From NCBI GenBank assembly GCA_947561585.1, contig CANNZV010002553.1, forward strand, positions 29,534-93,533: 64,000 nucleotides of DNA. The letters are read 5' to 3'. This stretch comes from Caprella mutica. Its lineage: Eukaryota > Arthropoda > Malacostraca > Amphipoda > Caprellidae. Below the pieces are notes generated by a model. It did not search any database. It was given only the letters and a program-made list of their open reading frames with translations, and was not told where the DNA came from. This document shows, in pieces, positions 57,893 to 64,000 of the stretch; the stretch's first letter is position 1, and every line of letters begins with the position of its first letter. Made by a program: the position numbers and the translations under genes.

Positions 57893-58230
57893 AGCACTAT
57901 TTATGAGCACTATTCATGAGCACTATTCATGAGCACTATTCGTGAGCACTATTCATGAGCACTATTCATGAGCACTATTCATGAGCACTATTCCTGAGCA
58001 CTATTCATGAGCACTATTCATGAGCACTATTCATGAGCACTATTCATGAGCACTATTCATGAGCACTATTCATGAGCACTATTCATGAGCACTATTCGTG
58101 AGCACTATTCATGAGCACTATTCATGAGCACTATTCATGAGCACTATTCATGAGCACTATTCATGAGCACTATTCATGAGCACTATTCATGAGCACTACT
58201 CATGAGCACTATTCAGGAGCACTATTCATG
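57893..58230. repeat. Minisatellite, 13 bp unit
   Basis: About 26 copies of GAGCACTATTCAT, very homogeneous, with rare CGT, CCT, CAGG or ACTACT variants. The single unit is echoed at about 58518-58528 (TGAATAGTGCTCA, inverted). Confidence 0.97.
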
Positions 58231-58341
58231 ATTTGGTAAAATTTCTATAAAAAGAGCTCTCAGTTGAAGAGGAAAATTCAATGAAAATAATAGGGAAATA
58301 AAGACTAAATCCTTATTGGAAAATATCTCCTATTGGGAAAA

Positions 58342-58400
58342 AGGTCAATATGACCTTTATTTAAAGGTCAATATGACCTTTATTTAAAGGTCATATTGGT
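58342..58400. repeat. Palindromic AGGTCA / TGACCT repeats
   Basis: AAGGTCAATATGACCTTT occurs twice in tandem (23 bp spacing), followed by AAAGGTCATATTGG. Each is AGGTCA, 3 bp, TGACCT, the geometry of an inverted nuclear-receptor half-site pair. Confidence 0.8.
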
Positions 58401-58525
58401 TAACATATGTTAACACCCACTTTCCGAGAACTGTGACGTTACTTTATGTTTTTTGTGTGTAGAATTTCCATATATGTTATTCTACATATGTCTCACTTTT
58501 AATCATTATTTAATCCTGAATAGTG

Positions 58526-58951
58526 CTCAAAATTTCAGAACTATCCCCTGTCCATGCGCATCAAACTCGTTTTCATACAAATGAAAATTTAAATATACCT
58601 CAATTGAGGAAAACTGTTACTCAAAACCAATTCTTCCACAATGCCGTTTTGGAGTGGAATAAACTACCTCTAAATCTGAGGAACATTAGTCAGTGTAAAG
58701 ATTTCAAAACTGAACTTAGAAAATTGATGTATGATAATGCTTAAATTTAATTATATTGTATTCTTATGTAGGATTATCTTTTAATATGCTGTATTGTTTT
58801 TAATAGAAATTCAACAATAAATAAACTGCCCAATAATACCCTATTTTAGGGTACCTGGAAGGGCATCAGAATTTGTTTAGCAAATTATATTGTAACCGTT
58901 ATAATATCTTTGTACAAACTTTTTTCTGAATAAATTATTATTATTATTATT
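58526..58951 (+). mobile_element. 3' end of a LINE-type retrotransposon, 5'-truncated
   Basis: Codons up to the TAA at 58742-58744 give SPVHAHQTRFHTNENL, FFHNAVLEWNKLPLNLR and FKTELRKLM, the C-terminal block that follows the reverse transcriptase in many jockey/CR1-type non-LTR elements. After about 190 bp of 3' UTR it ends in a (TTA)n run at 58933-58951, a usual kind of LINE tail. No RT domain remains, so it is a dead-on-arrival copy. Confidence 0.78.
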
Positions 58952-59470
58952 ATAATCACTAACGTCACATTTAATCATTATTTAATCACTAACATCACAT
59001 TTAATCATTATCTAAACACTAACAATACATTTAATCATGAATTTGTTTCCCAATTCCATACTCAGAAATAATTATTCTTGTTATTGTGGACTTTTCTTCG
59101 ACGTCCAAATACTTCATTTTAAAACCAGAGTCTTGTGTTATTACTCAAATTATGGTAACAGTTGAAAAGGTGTTATTAAAATTTATATAATGTATAATAT
59201 ACCTATGTTTTATTACAATCCAATGAAGATAACTACGACTTTAAAAAAATAATTGAGATTTTTAATAATGGTATTAATCCACATTGGATAGCAATACTTT
59301 ATAAACCATCGGAGACAAATATTCTACTTCCATTTAATTCTTATTATTATTCATGTTAGAGAGTAAAGTTTATTTTACCGATAGTTTAAAAACTCTTAGA
59401 AGCGATAAGAAAATATTCATTTCCTTTTTCGATGAAAATACCTGCCTAACTTAGTAAATGAAATCGTAAG
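58952..59470. other. Intergenic, nothing recognised
   Basis: Three short CACTAAC(A/G)TCACATTTAATCA copies at 58956-59035, then AT-rich DNA. Confidence 0.4.
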
Positions 59471-59471
59471 T

Positions 59472-60029
59472 TTACCCAGGTAAGCAAAGTTTCTTGGGTC
59501 AATATTGGGACAACATTTGCAATATTGGGACAACATTTGCAATATTGGGACAATGTTGGCAATATTGGGACAACATTGGGACAATATTGGCAATATTGGG
59601 ACAACATTGGGACAACATTGGCAATATTGAGACAACATTGGCAATATTGAGACAACATTGGTACAACATTGGCAATATTGAGACAACATTGGAACAACAT
59701 TAGCAATATTGAGACAACATTGGAACAACATTGGCAATATTGAGACAACAGTAGGACAATATTGGCAATATTGAGTCAACATTGGGACAACATTGGCAAT
59801 ATTGAGACAACATTGGGACAACATTGGCAATATTGGGCAACATCAGGACAACATTGGGACAACATTGGCAATATTGGGGCAACATTAGGACAACATTGGG
59901 ACAACATTGGCAATATTGGGGCAACATTGGGACAACATTGGCAATATTGGGGCAACATTGGGACAACATTGGCAAAATTGAGACATTATTGGGGCAATAT
60001 TGGCACGAGAATCATTGCTACCTGGGTAA
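59472..60029. mobile_element. MITE-like element filled by a minisatellite (CAATATTGGGACAACATTGG)
   Basis: The outer ends TTACCCAGGTA and TACCTGGGTAA are perfect inverted repeats and continue as GCAAAG / CATTGC, matching the CCCAGG(C/T)AGCAA family at 21171-21280. The interior is a tandem repeat of 20 and 30-31 bp units, CAATATTGGGACAACATTGG with or without an extra GACAACATTGG. Long ORFs appear in five frames and are repeat artefacts. Confidence 0.85.
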
Positions 60030-60940
60030 CTGAATGATAATACTTGAACTAGGTAACCAATCAAAAAATTAAAATGGTTAAATTGATAGACAATTAAATT
60101 CTACGTCTAAATAAAACAATCAGATAGAGAATATATAACCTTAAACAAAATTTATCACTAGGATTGTGACAATATGCTTAATAAATCATAGATCTTAAGA
60201 ACATCACACACGAAATGAAATGGTATCGAATACTATATACCACTGGTGTAGAACCATTCAATACTCTTTAATTCTCTTCGTCTGTATTATTATCTATGAT
60301 TTATAAAGCATATTGACACAACCCTTCAACTCATTCTTTTTATCGTAGTGTACGATTTCCTAAACGTTTCATTGCCTGCTGCAGCTTTGGAAGTTATCGC
60401 CGAATACATTCAGCTCTGTCGATTCGTGTGGATTGGGAGAGATTTCACTCGAGTGGAATGCTTTTAAAAACAAAGGTATTGGATGTGAGATCCTATGCCT
60501 TGCGATTCGTATAGGTATAGAGTTTAGAATATGAATACAATAAAAATAATTGTTATTATAAGTAATTTCTGGATTAAAGATCCCAGAACTCATATTTCCT
60601 GTAGAATCAATATTCCAATTTCTAGAAGCAAAATTCTAGTTTCTAATAGTTGGATTCTATATTTTAGAACCCATATTGAAGTTTCTAGAACCTCTATATT
60701 TCAGATATATTCGAATTGGAATCTGACACTTTAGAGTTTAGATCATCAAACGAAAATTGGCTATACATGTTACCTTATTGCTTAACACTCACAGTACTCG
60801 GAAAGTGGTGTTAACATGAATCAGTAAAGTTTAAAGGTTAGATTGGTATATAACCTCTGTCAACAGCCACTATCAGAGAACTGTAAATTATCAGTAATTA
60901 TACAGGTAACCTATTTAAAATGATTATATTTTCTTTTATC
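60030..60940. other. Intergenic, nothing recognised
   Basis: Inverted pair CTAGGATTGTGACAATATGC (about 60159) and GCATATTGACACAACCCTT (about 60308) suggests a ~170 bp hairpin element. Short (T)TTCTAGAA blocks at 60620-60710. ORFs not supported. Confidence 0.35.
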
Positions 60941-60969
60941 AAAAACTTAAATTTCATATCACGAATCTT

Positions 60970-61190
60970 AATACATTTTCCCACATTTTCCTCCATTTTT
61001 CTCTACGTTCTCCTATTTTCCTCCATTTCCCCCCATTCTTTGCCATTTTTCTCCAATTCCCCAATTCTCTCCATTTTCCCTATTTTCCCTCATTTTCCCC
61101 CATTCTTCCTCTATTTCCCCCCCTTTTTCTCCATTTTCACCCATTCTTCCTCTATTTCCCCACATTTCCCCCCTTTTCCATCCTTTTCCC
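60970..61190. repeat. Pyrimidine-rich tract (CCATTTTCC)n
   Basis: About 220 bp almost free of purines other than A, built from CCATTTTCC, CCCATTCTTCCT and CCCC variants. The 128-codon ORF over it (SIFPHFPPFF) is low complexity. Confidence 0.85.
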
Positions 61191-61451
61191 CTTCAAGAGG
61201 CAATATAATGATATTTGATCCGGAGAATAGTATTTTACCTCCATTTGATATCTTACATTCTAAAACTTATTCAGATCCACTGAACGATTCTAAAGCTCAA
61301 TTTTGAGCCTTTTTCCGCATCTGATTGAATTTTCACCGTGGAAAGATGTTCAAAATTCCTATGTATTCCATCAATGAAAGAAAGGAAGCGTGTGGAAGAA
61401 ATATTGAGGAGTTGTGGTATCTTCGACGTTTATTATTTCGTTGTATAACGT

Positions 61452-61521
61452 CCCAGGCAAGAAGAATTTGTTACTGGGATATCAAGAGAATATTGCAGGA
61501 ATACATCCTGCTTGCCTAGGA
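61452..61521. mobile_element. Short CCCAGG-family MITE
   Basis: CCCAGGCAAGAAGAATTTGT ... CATCCTGCTTGCCTAGG, with TACTGGGATATCAAGAGAAT inside; a diverged relative of 21171-21280. Confidence 0.7.
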
Positions 61522-61785
61522 TACTTGGATATCTTGGATACTGTAAACTATACTTGGATTCTGTAAACTATACTAGGATACTGTAAACTATACTTGGATA
61601 CTGTAAACTATACTTGGATACTGTAAACTATACTAGGATACTGTAAACTATACTTGGATACTGTAAACTATACTTGGATACTGTAAACTATACTTGGATA
61701 CTGTAAACTATACTTGGATACTGTAAACTATACTTGGATACTGTAAACTATACTTGGATACTGTAAACTATACTTGGATATTATA
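61522..61785. repeat. Minisatellite, 20 bp unit
   Basis: About thirteen copies of ACTTGGATACTGTAAACTAT, almost perfect (variants CTAGGATA, GGATTC). It starts directly at the right end of the preceding MITE. Confidence 0.96.
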
Positions 61786-62258
61786 TATTTACATAACCTA
61801 TATCTTCATATGATTACTAAGCATAAAGTTCGTTATTCACAATAAAATTAACAGAATTGTAGCTTTCAAATTTATTACACTACTTTTAATAAGGGATATC
61901 AGACGCTCGCATTTCATTATTTAAACTTGCAAATCCTGTTTTTCTTCATTGCAAATAAAGTGATTGCTCACCCCAATGTTATTTTAGATGATAACTTAGA
62001 GTTCTAATTCGAAAACACCCTCCATGTTTGCCAAACGCTTCAAAAGAACTAATTAAAGAGCCATCAACTCATATCCCTATTGATTCACACCGTCACTGAC
62101 TGCAGTAGCTGTGTATGGAGTACTTCTAAGGCTGGATTGTAGATGACTGTACCTGAGATGATTTTGTACCTGTGATTAGTGGAGGTGATTAGGTGATTAG
62201 TGAAGGTGATAATCTGAGAATTTTGGTGGAAGGTTAAAAATTGTGGTGGGTATGATTA
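61786..62258. other. Intergenic, nothing recognised
   Basis: Short GTGATTAG(T)GGAGGTGATTAGGT repeats near 62160-62215. No gene. Confidence 0.4.
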
Positions 62259-64000
62259 GGGTGAGTTTTGATTTATCGAACAGTTTCATTTTTTCGATCA
62301 TTTAAAAAATAATTGTTTGATGATTAATATTTAACATATATTTTAATTCGTATCCATGATACCAGAGAAAGTGTTCGTATCCATGATATCAGAGAAAGTG
62401 TTCGTATCCATGACATGATATCAGAGAAAGTGTTCGTATCCATGATATCAGAGATAGTGTTCGTATCCATGATACCAGAGAAAGTGTTCGTATCCATGAT
62501 ACCAGAGAAAGTGTTCATATCCATGATATCAGATATAGTGTTCGTATCCATGATATCAGAGATAGTGTTTGTATCCATGATATCAGATATAGTGTTCGTA
62601 TCCATGATATCAGAGATAGTGTTCGTATCCATGATACCAGAGAAAGTGTTCGTTTCCATGATACCAGAGAAAGTGTTCGTATCCATGATATCAGAGAAAG
62701 TGTTCGTATCCATGATACCAGAGAAAGTGTTCGTATCCTTAATATCAGAGATAGTGTTCATATCCATGATATCAGAGAAAGTGTTCGTATCCATGATACC
62801 AGAGAAAGTGTTCGTATCCATGATATCAGAGAAAGTGTTCGTATCCATGATATCAGAGATAGTGTTCGTATCCATGACATGATATCAGAGAAAGTGTTCG
62901 TATCCATGATACCAGAGAAAGTGTTCGTATCCATGATATCAGAGATAGTGTTCGTATCCATGATACCAGAGAAAGTGTTCGTATCCATGATATCAGAGAA
63001 AGTGTTCGTATCCATGACATGATATCAGAGAAAGTGTTCGTATCCATGATACCAGAGAAAGTGTTCGTATCCATGATATCAGAGATAGTGTTCGTATCCA
63101 TGATATCAGAGAAAGTGTTCGTATCCATGATATCAGAGAAAGTGTTCGTATCCATGACATGATATCAGAGAAAGTGTTCGTATCCATGATATCAGAGATA
63201 GTGTTCGTATCCATGATACCAGAGAAAGTGTTCGTATCCATGATACCAGAGAAAGTGTTCATATCCATGATATCAGATATAGTGTTCGTATCCATGATAT
63301 CAGAGATAGTGTTTGTATCCATGATATCAGATATAGTGTTCGTATCCATGATATCAGAGATAGTGTTCGTATCCATGATACCAGAGAAAGTGTTCGTTTC
63401 CATGATACCAGAGAAAGTGTTCGTATCCATGATATCAGAGAAAGTGTTCGTATCCATGATACCAGAGAAAGTGTTCGTATCCTTAATATCAGAGATAGTG
63501 TTCATATCCATGATATCAGAGAAAGTGTTCGTATCCATGATACCAGAGAAAGTGTTCGTATCCATGATATCAGAGAAAGTGTTCGTATCCATGATATCAG
63601 AGATAGTGTTCGTATCCATGACATGATATCAGAGAAAGTGTTCGTATCCATGATACCAGAGAAAGTGTTCGTATCCATGATATCAGAGATAGTGTTCGTA
63701 TCCATGATACCAGAGAAAGTGTTCGTATCCATGATATCAGAGAAAGTGTTCGTATCCATGACATGATATCAGAGAAAGTGTTCGTATCCATGATACCAGA
63801 GAAAGTGTTCGTATCCATGATATCAGAGATAGTGTTCGTATCCATGATATCAGAGAAAGTGTTCGTATCCATGATATCAGAGAAAGTGTTCGTATCCATG
63901 ATATCAAAGAAAGTGTTCGTATCCATGATACCAGAAAAAGTGTTCGTATCCATGATATCAGAGATAGTGTTCGTATCCATGATATCAGAGAAAGTGTTCG
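62259..64000. repeat. MITE end followed by a 27 bp minisatellite with 744 bp higher-order period; runs off the right edge
   Basis: 62259-62345 (GGGTGAGTTTTGATTTATCG, TTTTTTCGATCATTTAAAA) resembles the left end of the 55148-55353 MITE. From about 62346 the array is CCATGATATCAGAGAAAGTG plus TTCGTAT, with ACCAG/ATCAG and AAAG/ATAG alternates. Some units have a 5 bp CATGA insertion (62411, 62876, 63012, 63156 and so on). The segment from 62415 recurs from 63159 with, as far as I can see, no differences over at least 460 bp; 744 equals 27 units of 27 bp plus three 5 bp insertions. ORFs on both strands (MISEKVFVS, MDTNTFSDI) are by-products of a period divisible by 3. Confidence 0.96.

Noticed and set aside
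59417..60037. Overlapping ORFs of 60-137 codons (CCPNVVPMLSQYCQ and related)
   Set aside because: Open in many frames at once because the tandem unit has few stops; pure repeat artefact.
60920..61306. 128-codon ORF with SIFPHFPPFF composition
   Set aside because: Translation of a pyrimidine-rich simple tract; no gene features.
62324..63980. Several long ORFs (up to 208 codons) on both strands
   Set aside because: They follow from a 27 bp repeat without stops; frames switch at the 5 bp insertions. No signal peptide, domain or unique flanking exon.

Overview
The window is nuclear DNA of an animal, almost certainly an insect or other arthropod. It is strongly AT-rich, genes have short phase-0 or phase-1 exons with canonical GT-AG introns, and three tandem genes encode arthropod gustatory receptors (7tm_7 family, C-terminal TYhhhhhQF signature). 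I cannot name the order or species from the sequence alone. About 80-90% of the window is non-coding and dominated by minisatellites, MITEs and decayed transposons.

Layout. 1-12 kb: minisatellites (32, 36 and 37 bp units), several inverted-repeat elements, and one minus-strand ORF for a secreted Ser/Thr-rich protein of unknown function (3575-4468). 12.2-24.1 kb: a head-to-tail array of three four-exon gustatory receptor genes (390, 381 and 382 aa as I splice them), with transposable elements in the introns and spacers. 24.2-32 kb: a nest of MITEs, many sharing a CCAGTCTGCAGAA-type terminus. 32.15-40.77 kb: a complete 12-exon gene for COG5, a subunit of the conserved oligomeric Golgi complex (802 aa, all junctions in phase). 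41-64 kb: no host gene that I can recognise. It holds Tc1/mariner and LINE remnants, several MITE families and a run of minisatellites, the last of which (27 bp unit, 744 bp higher-order period) runs off the right edge.

The receptor genes are a local tandem duplication whose promoters and 3' flanks are also duplicated. Transposons present in one copy and absent from its neighbour can therefore be dated as post-duplication insertions. COG5 is a housekeeping Golgi gene unrelated in function to the receptors.

The most unusual signals are: (1) three COG5 introns that begin with tandem copies of the exon-end/splice-donor junction; (2) a roughly 10-15-fold excess of the palindromic word TAGCTA confined to the COG5 transcription unit and its margins; (3) minisatellites that appear to have expanded inside MITEs, one apparently seeded by the central palindrome of a MITE family found elsewhere in the window; (4) near-identical 3' exons among receptor paralogues whose first exons are much more diverged.
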